Origin: Pseudorhodobacter sp. PARRP1
GTDB lineage: Bacteria; Pseudomonadota; Alphaproteobacteria; Rhodobacterales; Rhodobacteraceae
Assembly: GCA_002256245.1 (NCBI GenBank)
Contig: NKIU01000006.1
Coordinates: 183,548 to 247,547 of the forward strand
DNA: 64,000 bases
Reading direction: 5' to 3'
Numbering within the stretch: position 1 is the stretch's first letter; every line of letters starts with the position of its first letter. Of the stretch, positions 45,508 through 55,540 are shown piece after piece. The notes beneath the pieces were generated by a model. The model was given only the letters and a program-made list of their open reading frames with translations, had not been told where the DNA came from and ran no database searches. The translations under genes were made by a program, and so were the position numbers.

Positions 45508-46098
45508 TCAGTGTTTGGTCAGGCTGAAATCCATCTCGACCACTTGGTTGTCGATAGCGTCGATTTCCATCACCGGACCCATAGCGCGCATTTTCACGCC
45601 GACGCGGTCGGCCCAGCGGGGCCAGGTGGCGGCGAGCAGGGTCAGGCAATGCGTGGCGCCAAGGCTGCGGACCGTGTCACCTAGTTGCTGGATCAGCTGG
45701 GCGTGGACGCGGCGGCGGATGGCGGCGGGCACGTCATGGGCGACGAACAGGCGGCTTGATTCCCAGATGTGATCGCCGACCGGGGCCTCATCGGTCAGCA
45801 GGTTGGCCGGGATCGTATCCAGCAGACCGCGCTGTGCGTCGCGGATCATGTAGGAATAGATGCCGCATTTCGCGGTGGTCGGCGTCAGGCGGTTGCCCGC
45901 AAGCACCCGGCCCTGATCGTCATGCACGACAACCCAGCGGCTGGCGGGGGTGTCATACTGGTCGTATTCCATCCCAAGGGCTTCGGGCAGGTCCCATTTG
46001 TTGTGCACGATGAAAAGTTCACGCCGTGCGCGAAGCATGTTCGCGAACAGCTCCCCGTGGTTGTGGAGGTTGGCAAAAGAAAGCGTTGTGGTGAGCAT
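45508..46098 (-). CDS. luxI: LuxI-family acyl-homoserine-lactone synthase
   Basis: 196 residues. Typical autoinducer-synthase layout: R at about 25, F29, W35 (VHNKWDLPEALGMEYDQYD), RLTPTTAKCGIYSYMI, then WESSRLFVA with the conserved glutamate and arginine, and a C-terminal MGP-like segment. It makes an N-acyl-homoserine lactone from SAM and acyl-ACP or acyl-CoA; the chain cannot be predicted. The gene follows luxR by 51 bases in one operon. Confidence 0.9.
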   Translation of the reverse strand: MLTTTLSFANLHNHGELFANMLRARRELFIVHNKWDLPEALGMEYDQYDTPASRWVVVHDDQGRVLAGNRLTPTTAKCGIYSYMIRDAQRGLLDTIPANLLTDEAPVGDHIWESSRLFVAHDVPAAIRRRVHAQLIQQLGDTVRSLGATHCLTLLAATWPRWADRVGVKMRAMGPVMEIDAIDNQVVEMDFSLTKH

Positions 46099-46149
46099 GG
46101 TGGTCTCCGGTTATGTTCAGATGGCAGTCGGAACATCGCGGAGGGGGTG

Positions 46150-46761
46150 TCAGATCAGCCGATAATCCTTCGCGCGTTGAATGGCTTCGGCTGTGGTGCG
46201 CGCCATCAAACGAATACGCGCCGATGTGACGCGCGCCTTGAGCGCGCTTTCTGATATGCCCAGTTTCGCCGCAGCGGCAGTAAACCGGTCCCCCCCAGCG
46301 ATACAGCGCAGAGCCTCGATCTGAGCCTTGGTCAGCTCTTCTGGCGGCTCTGTCACGTCATGCAGCCGATGCACGATGGTCGCGATGGCTGCAATTTCAT
46401 GGTCCTCAAATTCGCGGTCAGAGCGCGCGAACGAGGCGATGGATCGGGATTTGACCGGGCCGCAGGCTACTGTGGCGCCATAGTTCAGGCCGTAACGCGC
46501 GGCCTCGGTGAACAGGCCAAATGGGTCTGGCAGGGCAGGATCGCTCCAGCGGATGGTGCCGGTGGCGCTGAAGCCCCAGGCTACCATGGGATCACGCAAA
46601 ACGTAGCCTTTTTCGGTGTAGTAGTCGAGCCAGCGCTGATCATAGGTCTGATAGGTGACCAAGGGCGCGGTAAACCGGATATGGAGACCGACGAAGTAAC
46701 CCGCCGGAGCCATAAGCGATAGTTGGTGCAACTCGACATCTATACCTAGCTTTACTGACAT
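46150..46761 (-). CDS. luxR: LuxR-family quorum-sensing regulator
   Basis: 203 residues, shorter than the usual 240-250. N-terminal autoinducer-binding domain with TYDQRWLDYYTEKGYVLRDPMVAWG (the conserved W, Y, D and P) and C-terminal HTH of the GerE type, LTKAQIEALRCIAGGDRFTAAAAKLGISESALKARVTSARIRLMA. It should bind the AHL made by the neighbouring LuxI. Promoter and possible lux box lie in 46762-46860. Confidence 0.9.
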   Translation of the reverse strand: MSVKLGIDVELHQLSLMAPAGYFVGLHIRFTAPLVTYQTYDQRWLDYYTEKGYVLRDPMVAWGFSATGTIRWSDPALPDPFGLFTEAARYGLNYGATVACGPVKSRSIASFARSDREFEDHEIAAIATIVHRLHDVTEPPEELTKAQIEALRCIAGGDRFTAAAAKLGISESALKARVTSARIRLMARTTAEAIQRAKDYRLI

Positions 46762-46789
46762 GTTTTATGCGATCTCTCGATTCATTTAC

Positions 46790-46803
46790 AACTTTAGGCA
46801 GTT
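46790..46803 (-). promoter_or_regulatory. Possible lux-box-like palindrome
   Basis: AACTGCCTAAAGTT on the minus strand, 29 bases upstream of the luxR start. One half-site (AACTGCC) resembles LuxR/RhlR boxes; the other (AAAGTT) is degenerate, so the call is weak. Confidence 0.25.
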
Positions 46804-46948
46804 CAGAGGGTGGCTACTATACCCGGATAGGCAACAGCGCGTTTCCTGAACACTATCAATGAGAAGAACGCGGACAAAGGAAAGCGGAGATACAGGGCGA
46901 GTCTCGACTATTATGGTTAACGCCGCGTCAACACATGCGGCAGATATG

Positions 46949-46977
46949 AAAAAACCCGCCGAGAGCGGCGGGTTTTT
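46949..46977. terminator. Intrinsic terminator after rplQ
   Basis: Stem AAAAACCCGCC/GGCGGGTTTTT around six bases, with T runs. It ends the leftward alpha-operon transcript 20 bases past the rplQ stop. Confidence 0.9.
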
Positions 46978-46997
46978 GGGCAGTTTCGGAGGTTGGC

Positions 46998-47417
46998 TTA
47001 CGCCTCGTAGGCATCCTCGGCGGCGGTGCGGGCGTGGTCGGCGGCACCCTTCGCGTTCGGGTCACGATCCACGAATTCGATGATCGCCATCGGGGCCATA
47101 TCGCCGTAGCGGAAACCGGCCTTCAGCACGCGGACATAACCGCCCTGACGGCTGGCGTAGCGCGGCCCGAGGATTTCGAACAGGCGCGCGGTGTGGATGC
47201 CTTGCTTGAGTTGCGCATGGGCCTGACGGCGGGCGTGCAGGTCGCCGCGCTTTGCCAGAGTGATCAGCTTTTCGATGATCGGGCGCAGTTCTTTGGCTTT
47301 CGGCAGAGTGGTCTTGATCTGCTCGTGTTCAATCAGCGAACCGGCCATGTTGGCGAACATCGCTTTGCGGTGTTCGTGGGTGCGGTTCAGCTTGCGGTAG
47401 CCGTGTGAGTGACGCAT
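46998..47417 (-). CDS. rplQ: 50S ribosomal protein L17
   Basis: 139 residues beginning [20 protein letters not shown], the invariant L17 start. The C-terminal tail is alanine-rich. Last gene of the ribosomal cluster; the rpoA-rplQ gap carries a REP-like palindrome. Confidence 0.97.
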   Translation of the reverse strand: MRHSHGYRKLNRTHEHRKAMFANMAGSLIEHEQIKTTLPKAKELRPIIEKLITLAKRGDLHARRQAHAQLKQGIHTARLFEILGPRYASRQGGYVRVLKAGFRYGDMAPMAIIEFVDRDPNAKGAADHARTAAEDAYEA

Positions 47418-47529
47418 GGAAATCTCCTAATCGCGTGTTTTGCTTTGTCCGGCAGGGCCTACGATTGGTCCCGCTCACCTTGGGGCGTTGTTGCCCATAT
47501 TTCCCCGGCAGTCCGGGCATTTGCTGGAA

Positions 47530-47556
47530 GGTGCGTGCAAGCACGCACCCTACATT
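47530..47556. repeat. REP-like palindrome (GCACGCACCCTACATT family), second copy
   Basis: Perfect palindrome GGTGCGTGC-AA-GCACGCACC (47530-47549) followed by CTACATT running into the rpoA stop. Same unit as at 36385. Confidence 0.6.
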
Positions 47557-47559
47557 TGC

Positions 47560-48576
47560 TTAGAACTGGTCTTCGAAACGCTTGGCCAGATCTTCGATGT
47601 TTTCCGGCGGCCAGTCTTCGACTTCCATGCCCAGATGCAGACCCATGCCCGACAGCACTTCCTTGATTTCGTTCAAGGACTTGCGGCCGAAGTTCGGGGT
47701 GCGCAGCATTTCTGCTTCGGTTTTCTGGATCAGATCGCCGATATAGACGATGTTGTCGTTCTTCAGGCAGTTTGCCGAACGCACCGAAAGCTCCAACTCG
47801 TCCACTTTCTTCAAGAGCAGCGGGTTGAATTCGAGGCCAGCATCTTCGACGCCTTTGCCTGCGGCTTCCGGCTCGTCGAAGTTGACGAACACGGCCAGCT
47901 GGTCTTGCAGAATGCGCGCAGCGTAAGCCACAGCGTCTTCCGGGGTCAGCGAGCCATCGGTTTCGATCCGCATCGTCAGCTTGTCATAATCAAGCACCTG
48001 ACCTTCGCGGGTCGGGGTGACTTCATACGAGACTTTCTTGACCGGCGAATAGATCGCGTCGATCGGGATCAGGCCAATCGGCGCATCTTCCGGGCGGTTC
48101 TTGTCAGCGGCAACATAGCCTTTGCCGGTGTTGACGGTCAGTTCCATGAACACATCCGCGCCATCGTCGAGATGGCAGATGACGTGCTCCTTGTTCAGCA
48201 CTTCGATGCCGTTGGTTTCCGAGATGTCACCAGCGGTGACAACGCCCGGGCCTTTGGCAGAAATCGACAGGCGCTTCGGACCTTCGACATCCATCTTGAG
48301 CGAAACGCCCTTGAGGTTCAGAATGATGTCGGTGACATCTTCGCGCACGCCAGCGACGCTGGAAAACTCGTGCAGAACGTTGTCAATTTGAACAGACGTG
48401 ATCGCGCCGCCCTGCAGCGACGACATCAGCACGCGGCGCAGCGCGTTGCCGAGGGTCAGACCGAAACCACGCTCCAGCGGTTCGGCATAGACGGTGGCGG
48501 TGCGTTGCGCATCAGCCCCCGGCTTGACGACGAGTTGCGTCGGTTTGATCAGTTCAAGCCAATTTTTGTGGATCAT
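47560..48576 (-). CDS. rpoA: RNA polymerase subunit alpha
   Basis: 338 residues with the N-terminal dimerisation domain ([25 protein letters not shown]) and the C-terminal domain ([43 protein letters not shown]) that binds UP elements and regulators. Full length. Confidence 0.98.
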   Translation of the reverse strand: MIHKNWLELIKPTQLVVKPGADAQRTATVYAEPLERGFGLTLGNALRRVLMSSLQGGAITSVQIDNVLHEFSSVAGVREDVTDIILNLKGVSLKMDVEGPKRLSISAKGPGVVTAGDISETNGIEVLNKEHVICHLDDGADVFMELTVNTGKGYVAADKNRPEDAPIGLIPIDAIYSPVKKVSYEVTPTREGQVLDYDKLTMRIETDGSLTPEDAVAYAARILQDQLAVFVNFDEPEAAGKGVEDAGLEFNPLLLKKVDELELSVRSANCLKNDNIVYIGDLIQKTEAEMLRTPNFGRKSLNEIKEVLSGMGLHLGMEVEDWPPENIEDLAKRFEDQF

Positions 48577-48692
48577 GTGGCCGCCTCCATACTTGTCTCT
48601 TGCTCATGTCCGGGTAGCAAGTGACGCCCGAGGTTCAGAAATGACGAAATCGGGCCGCGCAAAACGCGCGCGACCCGACCAATGGTGTTGCC

Positions 48693-49088
48693 TTAGACGC
48701 GGCGGCGCTTGGGCGGACGGCAACCGTTGTGGGCCAGCGGCGTCACGTCACGGATCGAGGTGACGTTCAGACCAACAGCAGCCAAAGCGCGCAGAGCGGA
48801 CTCGCGGCCCGAACCGGGGCCTTGCACTTCGACTTCAACGGTTTTCATGCCGTGTTCCTGCGCTTTGCGGGCTGCATCTTCTGCAGCCATCTGTGCGGCG
48901 TATGGCGTGGATTTCCGCGAGCCTTTGAAGCCCATGGTGCCCGAGGACGACCAGGAAATCGCGTTGCCCTGAACGTCGGAGATCAGGATTTTGGTGTTGT
49001 TGAACGAAGAGTTCACGTGAACCACGCCAGCGGCGATGTTCTTGCGTTCTTTTTTCTTCGTGCGGGTCGATTTGGTATCGCGTGCCAT
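48693..49088 (-). CDS. rpsK: 30S ribosomal protein S11
   Basis: 131 residues; [44 protein letters not shown] and the C-terminal [15 protein letters not shown] are diagnostic. Transcribed with rpsM. Confidence 0.98.
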   Translation of the reverse strand: MARDTKSTRTKKKERKNIAAGVVHVNSSFNNTKILISDVQGNAISWSSSGTMGFKGSRKSTPYAAQMAAEDAARKAQEHGMKTVEVEVQGPGSGRESALRALAAVGLNVTSIRDVTPLAHNGCRPPKRRRV

Positions 49089-49101
49089 TGTGCCCTACCC
49101 C

Positions 49102-49470
49102 TTATTTCTTCTTGCCAGCGATGGCTTTTGCGGGGCCCTTGCGGGTGCGAGCGTTGGTGTGCGTGCGCTGACCGCGGACCGGCAGGCCCTTACGATGACG
49201 CAGGCCACGGTAGCAGCCAAGATCCATCAGACGCTTGATGTTCATCGAGGTTTCGCGACGCAGGTCGCCTTCCACGGTGACGTTTGCGTCGATGTATTCG
49301 CGGATCTGCAGCACTTCGGCATCCGAAAGCTGGTTCACGCGACGTGCGCGGTCGATGCCAACAGATGCACAGATTTGCTCTGCGATATGCGGGCCAACGC
49401 CAGTGATATAGGTGAGCGCGATGGGAACCCGTTTCGCGGTCGGGATGTTAACGCCAGCAATACGTGCCAA
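49102..49470 (-). CDS. rpsM: 30S ribosomal protein S13
   Basis: 122 residues; [24 protein letters not shown] and [24 protein letters not shown] are characteristic. It contacts the tRNA and S19 in the 30S head. A 172-base gap separates it from adk. Confidence 0.98.
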   Translation of the reverse strand: MARIAGVNIPTAKRVPIALTYITGVGPHIAEQICASVGIDRARRVNQLSDAEVLQIREYIDANVTVEGDLRRETSMNIKRLMDLGCYRGLRHRKGLPVRGQRTHTNARTRKGPAKAIAGKKK

Positions 49471-49643
49471 ACGTGTATTCCTTTATGGTTGCGGTTCCGT
49501 AGTGCCAGAACCTTTTTTCACAACACCGCCCGGTCAAGGGCGATTCGAATCCCACAAATAGGGAGACCCGCAAGCGATTCCGCTGCGGGACGCCGTGCTT
49601 TATGGGCTTTTGCGCATATCGTCAAGGGCAGCGGGCGCAGATT

Positions 49644-50246
49644 TCACGCTTTGTCAAGAACGGATGCAATAGAGGCGGCGACCGCGTCCATTTCCGCCAT
49701 GCCATCAATCTGGCACAGCTGGTTTTTGGCCCAGTAATAGCCGATCAACGGCGCGGTGTTCTTGTAATACTCGCGCAGGCGCAACTCGAACACCTCAGGG
49801 GTGTCATCGCGGCGCACGGGCAGGCCCTGCGCGCGGGCCTCATCAGCGCGGCGCACGATGCGGCCCACAAGGGCCTCGTCATCCACCTGCATCTCGATCA
49901 CCGCATCCAGACCCTGCCCGGTCTTTTGCAGCAAGGCGGCCAAGGCATCGGCCTGTTTCAGCGTGCGCGGGAAGCCGTCAAAGATAAATCCACCACCCGC
50001 GGCACCTGTCAGCTTTTCCTCGATCAGGCCAATGACGATGTCATCGGTCACAAGCTGGCCCTTGTCCATCACCTCGGCCACGCGGCGGCCCATCTCGGTG
50101 CCCGAGGTCTTGGCCTCGCGCAGCATGTCGCCGGTTGAAAGTTGCACCATGGCGCGTTCATCCACCAGGCGCTTGGCCTGGGTGCCTTTGCCAGCACCGG
50201 GCGGGCCGAGAAGGATGATGTTTGCCATGGGTCGCCTTTCTGTCAA
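49644..50246 (-). CDS. adk: Adenylate kinase
   Basis: 200 residues from the ATG at 50228 ([20 protein letters not shown]) preceded by a short in-frame extension to 50246. P-loop [24 protein letters not shown] and R in [15 protein letters not shown]. It has the short LID form. It equilibrates ATP, ADP and AMP and sits in the cluster after secY, as is common. Confidence 0.95.
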   Translation of the reverse strand: MTERRPMANIILLGPPGAGKGTQAKRLVDERAMVQLSTGDMLREAKTSGTEMGRRVAEVMDKGQLVTDDIVIGLIEEKLTGAAGGGFIFDGFPRTLKQADALAALLQKTGQGLDAVIEMQVDDEALVGRIVRRADEARAQGLPVRRDDTPEVFELRLREYYKNTAPLIGYYWAKNQLCQIDGMAEMDAVAASIASVLDKA

Positions 50247-50291
50247 AGAAAAGGCCCGGCGGAATACGCCGGGCCCAAAGTCATAGCCCGT

Positions 50292-51653
50292 TCAGCGCCG
50301 CGCGGGCGGACGGTTGGCCGTGCTGCGCTTTTTGCCGCGCAGTTGCGATTTCTCGATCAGGCCTTCGTATTGATGCGCCAGCAGATGCGACTGGATCTGG
50401 TTGATCGTATCCATCGTCACCGACACCACGATCAGCACCGAAGTGCCGCCGAAATAGAACGGGATCGAGAACTGGCTGATCAGGATTTCCGGCAGCATAC
50501 AGACAAGGGCAAGATATGCAGCGCCCAGCACAAGAATGCGGTTGACGACGTAATCGAGATATTCCTCGGTCTTTTTGCCTGGGCGGATGCCGGGAATAAA
50601 GCCGTTCTGGTTCTTGAGGTTGTCGGCAACCTCATCGGTCTTGAAGGCGACGTTTGCGGTGTAGAAATACGCAAAGAACACGATCATCACGATGAAGAAC
50701 GCCAGATACAGCGGCTGGCCATGGCCAAACAGCGCAAGGATCGTGGACATCACCGGGCCCGTGTTGGCCCCCGAGAAGGTGGCAATCGTGGTGGGCAGCA
50801 GCAAAAGCGACGAGGCGAAGATCGCCGGGATAACGCCCGCCGGGTTGACCTTGATCGGCAAATGCGACGAGCCGCCGTCGTAGATCTTCATGCCGACCTG
50901 ACGGCGGGGATACTGGATGTGGATCTTGCGCAAAGCGCGCTCCATGAACACCACAAAGGCGATCACGGCGACGACCATCACCAGCACACCCAGGATCACC
51001 GGGGTCGAGATCACGCCCGCGCGGCCTTGGCTGAAAAACTGCGCCAAAGCGTGCGGGATTTCGGCGACGATGCCGGTGAAGATGATCAGCGAAGTGCCGT
51101 TGCCGATGCCGCGCGCGGTGATCTGCTCACCCAGCCACATCAGGAACATGGTGCCGGCCACAAGCGTGATCACACAAGAGGCGACAAAATACGCGCCGGG
51201 GGTATGGGCCAAACCGCCCGCCTCGATGGATTTTGCGATGCCAAAGCCTTGCAGGACGGCCAGACCGACGGTGCCGTAGCGCGTCCACTGGTTCATCTTC
51301 TTGCGGCCCTGCTCGCCCTCTTTCTTCATCTGTTCCAGCGCCGGGATCATCGAGGCCAGCAACTGAATGATGATCGAGGCCGAAATGTAGGGCATGATGC
51401 CAAGCGCGAAGATGCCCATGCGCTTGATCGCGCCGCCGGTGAACATCGACAACATGCCGCCGATGCCCTGGCCTGCGTTATCCATGAAATTGCGCAGCGC
51501 CGTGCCGTCAATCCCCGGAACCGGCACATAGGTGCCCAAGCGATAGACCATCAAAAGGCCAATGGTGAAGAAAATCCGGCTACGGAGATCCGTCGCCTTG
51601 CCAAGCGTACCCCAGCTGAGGTTCGCGGCCATCTGTTCGGCAGCTGAAGCCAT
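50292..51653 (-). CDS. secY: Protein translocase subunit SecY
   Basis: 453 residues, ten membrane helices. Contains LGIMPYISASIIIQLLASMIPALEQMKKEGEQGRKKMNQWTRYGT, IGNGTSLIIFTGIVAEIP, LRKIHIQYPRRQVG and GTSVLIVVSVTMDTINQIQSHL. The pore subunit of the Sec translocon. Downstream hairpins in the rplO-secY gap are noted separately. Confidence 0.98.
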   Translation of the reverse strand: MASAAEQMAANLSWGTLGKATDLRSRIFFTIGLLMVYRLGTYVPVPGIDGTALRNFMDNAGQGIGGMLSMFTGGAIKRMGIFALGIMPYISASIIIQLLASMIPALEQMKKEGEQGRKKMNQWTRYGTVGLAVLQGFGIAKSIEAGGLAHTPGAYFVASCVITLVAGTMFLMWLGEQITARGIGNGTSLIIFTGIVAEIPHALAQFFSQGRAGVISTPVILGVLVMVVAVIAFVVFMERALRKIHIQYPRRQVGMKIYDGGSSHLPIKVNPAGVIPAIFASSLLLLPTTIATFSGANTGPVMSTILALFGHGQPLYLAFFIVMIVFFAYFYTANVAFKTDEVADNLKNQNGFIPGIRPGKKTEEYLDYVVNRILVLGAAYLALVCMLPEILISQFSIPFYFGGTSVLIVVSVTMDTINQIQSHLLAHQYEGLIEKSQLRGKKRSTANRPPARR

Positions 51654-51687
51654 GCCCAGTTCTTTCTGCGTAAGCCCGATATGGGAA

Positions 51688-51757
51688 GCGCCGCCAAACC
51701 GTTTCCGGTCGGCGGCGCGGGAAACTTGAAGCTATGTAAGCGGTCCGGGGACCGCTC
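51688..51757 (-). terminator. Two hairpins between rplO and secY
   Basis: GCGCCGCC/GGCGGCGC (51688-51718) and AGCGGTCC/GGACCGCT (51739-51756). Neither has a T tract, so an attenuating or stabilising role is more likely than full termination. Confidence 0.5.
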
Positions 51758-51769
51758 ACAAGGCGTTAG

Positions 51770-52264
51770 TTATGCTTTGCGGACCGCTTTGGTGAAAGCT
51801 TCCAGAACCGGAGCCACCGTCAGGGTGCCGCCAGCGGCTGCAACCGCTTCAACAGCCGCAGCAGAAGCGCCCGTCACGTTCAGTTTGACCGCCGAAGTGA
51901 TCGCGCCTTTGTTCAGGATGCGGATGCCGTCGCGCTTGTGACCGGTGAGGCCTGCGTCAACCAGCATGTCCTCGGTGATCTCAACTTTCGCGTCGAGTTT
52001 GCCCAGGCCGATGAATTTTTCGATCAGGCCAAGGTTGATCACCGCAAAGCGATCCTGGTTCGGCTTGTTGAAGCCGCGCTTTGGCAAGCGGCGATACAGC
52101 GGCATCTGGCCGCCTTCGTAGCCGCCGATAGCGACGCCCGAACGCGATTTCTGACCCTTGATACCACGGCCAGCGGTTTTACCCGAGCCCGAACCCGGAC
52201 CACGTGCCACGCGCTTTTGCTTTTTGGTTGCGCCGGGGTTGTCGTGCAGTTCATTCAATTTCAT
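51770..52264 (-). CDS. rplO: 50S ribosomal protein L15
   Basis: 164 residues from the ATG at 52264 ([22 protein letters not shown]); an upstream in-frame extension is not used. Contains [20 protein letters not shown] and [14 protein letters not shown]. First gene after the insertion that splits the spc operon. Confidence 0.97.
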   Translation of the reverse strand: MKLNELHDNPGATKKQKRVARGPGSGSGKTAGRGIKGQKSRSGVAIGGYEGGQMPLYRRLPKRGFNKPNQDRFAVINLGLIEKFIGLGKLDAKVEITEDMLVDAGLTGHKRDGIRILNKGAITSAVKLNVTGASAAAVEAVAAAGGTLTVAPVLEAFTKAVRKA

Positions 52265-52410
52265 GTCGCATACTCCTATGCCGGAAAGCTTCTCCCTGCG
52301 ACGGGGAGGGCAACGCGGCTGTTTGTGATTCTTATGCCGATAGGTGGGGCATTGCGGGCGTATAGAGGGAGGCCTCCTGCATAGCAAGGGCACAGTATCG
52401 CAAAAAGCAC

Positions 52411-53055
52411 TTACGGGACCGGAGCCAACACAACAGCAATGTCCCCGACCTTTGTATTCGCAAACCAGTCTCGACTCATCAGCGTGCCGTTTACGATGTA
52501 TAGAGTTGAGAGCGCAAAGGCTTCAATTTCGCCAGCGTCATTCTTGCGCCAGAACCAAGGCTCCTCCAATTTACCCATTACAATACCCAAATCTGTTGGA
52601 CTACCCGATGACACCAACTGCTTGAGAAGGTCATAAATTTGCTTTGGGTCATTTATCCGCTCGTCCGTAAAGTAACATCCGGCTTCCACCCCCAAGGTCG
52701 CCAAAGCGGTCACTCCCGCAACAGCAATGGTTACGGGGGCGGTCGCTAGAGATGCGGCAGCACCAAGCCCACTTGCGGTGCCGCCGATTATTCCAACGGT
52801 TCCTGCCGCCGATGTCCCTGCTGCGGTTGAGCCGATCATGGCGGCTCCAGTAGTATAATTGGTGATTAGATAAAAGCCGGCAGCCTTCATTCCGACGTCA
52901 GATGCCGCTATTGTCGCAGAGGTGGCGGCAACTCCGGATGAACCGATAGAACCGATCAACTGACTGAGGCGATAATCACAAATGCCAGCAGATAGTGGCA
53001 TCGTCCACAACGCGCCGAGGGCAGAAGCAAATAGGAACAACTTAGTCTTTAACAT
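52411..53055 (-). CDS. Exported glycine-zipper-rich protein of unknown function
   Basis: 214 residues. A signal peptide ([24 protein letters not shown], then [10 protein letters not shown]) is followed by a long hydrophobic, glycine- and alanine-rich block (about residues 55-125) with GxxxG spacing ([28 protein letters not shown]) and a more polar C-terminal third. This pattern suggests a membrane-inserting or pore-like segment, but I recognise no family. It sits between rpmD and rplO, reading with the operon. Confidence 0.6.
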   Translation of the reverse strand: MLKTKLFLFASALGALWTMPLSAGICDYRLSQLIGSIGSSGVAATSATIAASDVGMKAAGFYLITNYTTGAAMIGSTAAGTSAAGTVGIIGGTASGLGAAASLATAPVTIAVAGVTALATLGVEAGCYFTDERINDPKQIYDLLKQLVSSGSPTDLGIVMGKLEEPWFWRKNDAGEIEAFALSTLYIVNGTLMSRDWFANTKVGDIAVVLAPVP

Positions 53056-53202
53056 CTGAAACTAGCCCTCAGTGACCCGCTGTTTAGGTTTGGCAAATTG
53101 ACATGGCCTTGGCAAGCAACCTCTGCCTTGCGTTGTCGCCCCAACTAGACTCCCCCCGAAAATCCTGCGTATCTGCGGGCTGTTTTGCACGGGGGCTATC
53201 AC

Positions 53203-53706
53203 ATGGCGGTGGATACCAATTATCGGGCGGGGATCAAGCTTCTGTTCAAGAATGAATGGGGCAGCTTGGTCGCGACTTTTGCGCGGTTTGAATATGCGCT
53301 GAAGCTGGCGGGGTATTTGAAATATGAAAAGCCGGGCACCTCGGCCGAGGCGGGGTGGGCCGGGTTTGCGGGCGATCTCGGCGATGGGTTTCTGGCGCAT
53401 TGCCGCAGCTTGCCAGAGGTGCAGGTGCTGTTCAACGCGCCGCCGCGGCTGTTGAAGGTGGATCGCGACAGGGAAGTGTCGTGGAAAAAGCCGCGGGCGG
53501 TGAATTCGCTTTCGGACCTCTTTTTGGTGATCCAAGACGTCCACGGCAGCTTGTTCCACGGCGATGCCCGCGTGCATGGCGAGCGGGATGGCGAGCGCAT
53601 TGAGGCGGCTCAGGCGCTGTTGGATGAGGCTTGGGGCTGGGCCTTGCAGGATAAGGCCAACGCGCGGCTGGTGCGGTTTTGTGAGGCGTTTCGGTTCACG
53701 CAGTAG
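53203..53706 (+). CDS. HEPN-like protein inserted in the ribosomal cluster, opposite strand
   Basis: 167 residues from the ATG at 53203. N-terminal FARFEYALKLAGYL and C-terminal SDLFLVIQDVHGSLFHGDARVHGERDGERIEAAQALLDEAW follow the layout of HEPN-domain proteins whose typical motif is V-R-N-N-LFHGG; here V-H-G-S replaces it, so the arginine of the RNase site is missing. It reads opposite to every ribosomal gene around it. Role unknown. Confidence 0.6.
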   Translation: MAVDTNYRAGIKLLFKNEWGSLVATFARFEYALKLAGYLKYEKPGTSAEAGWAGFAGDLGDGFLAHCRSLPEVQVLFNAPPRLLKVDRDREVSWKKPRAVNSLSDLFLVIQDVHGSLFHGDARVHGERDGERIEAAQALLDEAWGWALQDKANARLVRFCEAFRFTQ

Positions 53707-53734
53707 CAGGTTGAGAACGGCGCGGTGGGGTAGG

Positions 53735-53834
53735 ACCCCACCCTACGATGATGTCGAGCGTTGCGAATGCAAAACGCCCCAACCTTGCGGTGGGGCGTTT
53801 TGGGTTAGCGTAGGGTGGGGTTTCATCCCACCAT
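53735..53834. repeat. Inverted ACCCCACCCTACG repeats flanking a terminator
   Basis: ACCCCACCCTACG (53735-53747) is repeated inverted and perfect at 53809-53821 (CGTAGGGTGGGGT) on either side of the terminator at 53771. Probably a short dispersed palindrome family. Confidence 0.55.
53771..53801. terminator. Bidirectional intrinsic terminator after rpmD
   Basis: Stem AAAACGCCCCA/TGGGGCGTTTT around nine bases with T tracts on both strands. It lies between convergent ends of rpmD (-) and the HEPN-like gene (+). Confidence 0.88.
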
Positions 53835-53838
53835 TGGC

Positions 53839-54033
53839 TTAGCCGCGCTCTTCGATGATCTGAACAAGATGCGAGATCTTGTTGACCATGCCGCGCACGG
53901 AAGGGGTATCTTCCAGCTCGCGGGTGCGGTTCATTTTGTTCAGGCCAAGACCTTTCAGGGTCGCGGTCTGGATGGCCGGGCGGCGGGCAGCCGAAGCCAC
54001 CTGCTTGACGACGATGGTTTTCTTAGCGGTCAT
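53839..54033 (-). CDS. rpmD: 50S ribosomal protein L30
   Basis: 64 residues; [48 protein letters not shown] is the full L30 pattern. Last gene of its transcription unit, followed by the terminator at 53771. Confidence 0.97.
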   Translation of the reverse strand: MTAKKTIVVKQVASAARRPAIQTATLKGLGLNKMNRTRELEDTPSVRGMVNKISHLVQIIEERG

Positions 54034-54035
54034 GT

Positions 54036-54614
54036 TCAGGCCTCCACAACTTCAGCGGCGGGCTTGTTCAGGATCTCGGCCACTTTCTTGCCGCGACGTG
54101 CAGCAACCTGGCGGGGCGAGGTCTCGGACTTCAGCCCGTCAATGGTGGCGCGGATCATGTTGTAGGGGTTCTGCGAGCCGATGGATTTCGCCACCACGTC
54201 TTGCAGGCCCAACATCTCGAACACAGCGCGCATCGGACCACCGGCGATGATCCCGGTCCCGGCAACAGCCGTCCGCATCACCACTTTACCGGCGCCATGA
54301 CGGCCTTCCATGTCGTGGTGCAGAGTGCGGGCGTCTTTCAGCGGCACGCGAATAAGCTGGCGCTTTGCCTGCTCGGTCGCCTTGCGGATCGCTTCCGGAA
54401 CTTCCTTTGCCTTGCCCTTGCCGAAGCCGACACGGCCTTTCTGATCGCCAACCACTACCAGTGCAGCAAAGCCAAAGCGTTTGCCGCCCTTAACGGTTTT
54501 CGACACCCGGTTGATCGCGACCAGACGGTCAGCGAATTCCGGGGTTTCTTCCGGCCGGTTATCGCGGCGATCATTGCCACCACGATTGTCCCGACGGTTT
54601 TCACGTTCTGCCAT
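54036..54614 (-). CDS. rpsE: 30S ribosomal protein S5
   Basis: 192 residues. The core [49 protein letters not shown] is diagnostic; the first 30 residues are an asparagine/arginine-rich extension. Coupled to rpmD. Confidence 0.97.
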   Translation of the reverse strand: MAERENRRDNRGGNDRRDNRPEETPEFADRLVAINRVSKTVKGGKRFGFAALVVVGDQKGRVGFGKGKAKEVPEAIRKATEQAKRQLIRVPLKDARTLHHDMEGRHGAGKVVMRTAVAGTGIIAGGPMRAVFEMLGLQDVVAKSIGSQNPYNMIRATIDGLKSETSPRQVAARRGKKVAEILNKPAAEVVEA

Positions 54615-54625
54615 TTTTCAACTCC

Positions 54626-54985
54626 TCAGAACTGCAATCCACCTTCACGGGCAGCGTCGGCCAAAGCCTTGATCTTACCGTGAAAGAGGAAACCGCCGCG
54701 GTCGAAGTAGCACACTTCAACACCGGCCTTTTTGGCCCGCTCGGCGATTGCCGAACCGATTTTCGCCGCTGCTTCGACGTTGTTCTGGCCGACCACACCG
54801 AATTCCTTCTCCAAGGTGGAGGCGGAGGCGATGGTGACGCCCTTCACATCGTCGATCAGCTGCACGCTGATGTTTTTGTTCGAGCGATGAACGGAGAGGC
54901 GCAGGCGCCCATGCGAAGTCGCTTTGATTTTGTTCCGAACGCGCTGACGGCGCTTGAGGAACAGGTCTCTCTTGGTGTTTGCCAT
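54626..54985 (-). CDS. rplR: 50S ribosomal protein L18
   Basis: 119 residues; [35 protein letters not shown] and [24 protein letters not shown]. Binds 5S rRNA. Confidence 0.97.
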   Translation of the reverse strand: MANTKRDLFLKRRQRVRNKIKATSHGRLRLSVHRSNKNISVQLIDDVKGVTIASASTLEKEFGVVGQNNVEAAAKIGSAIAERAKKAGVEVCYFDRGGFLFHGKIKALADAAREGGLQF

Positions 54986-54996
54986 GATTGTGTCCC

Positions 54997-55530
54997 TTAC
55001 TTCTTCTTGCCTTCTTTGCGGAACACGAACTCGCCCTTATAGCGGATGCCTTTGCCCTTGTAGGGCTCGGGCTTACGCCATTCGCGGATGTTCGCAGCGA
55101 CCTGACCAACGAGCTGTTGGTCAATGCCTTCCACAACGATTTCAGTGTTCTTCGGCGAGGTCACGGTGACCCCGGCTGGAACGGCGAAGTTGACTTCATG
55201 GCTGTAGCCGAGCGACAGCTTCAGAACGTTGCCTGCCATCGCAGCGCGGTAACCCACGCCTTGAATTTCAAGCTCTTTTTTGAAGCCGGTCGTGACGCCA
55301 GTGATCAGGTTTTCGACCATCGACCGCGCCATGCCCCACTGCTGACGCGCACGCTTGGAAGTGCCACGCGGGGTCACTTTCACGCTGCCTTCGTCGATCG
55401 TGAGCGTCACGTCGTCGGTTGCGGTGAAGCTGCGGGTGCCTTTCGGACCTTTCACTTCGATGGTCTGGCCGGAGATGGACGCCGAAACGCCCTTGACCAG
55501 CTCTACGGGTTTTTTGCCGATACGAGACAT
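54997..55530 (-). CDS. rplF: 50S ribosomal protein L6
   Basis: 177 residues from the ATG at 55530 ([19 protein letters not shown]); an upstream in-frame extension overlaps rpsH and is not used. Contains [24 protein letters not shown] and [20 protein letters not shown]. Confidence 0.97.
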   Translation of the reverse strand: MSRIGKKPVELVKGVSASISGQTIEVKGPKGTRSFTATDDVTLTIDEGSVKVTPRGTSKRARQQWGMARSMVENLITGVTTGFKKELEIQGVGYRAAMAGNVLKLSLGYSHEVNFAVPAGVTVTSPKNTEIVVEGIDQQLVGQVAANIREWRKPEPYKGKGIRYKGEFVFRKEGKKK

Positions 55531-55540
55531 GCCACCCTCC

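Noticed and set aside
47440..48624. 394-residue open frame antisense to rpoA
   Set aside because: Shadow frame; rpoA is unambiguous on the other strand.
50142..51647. 501-residue open frame antisense to secY and adk
   Set aside because: Low-complexity H/R/D-rich translation with no family, opposite real genes.
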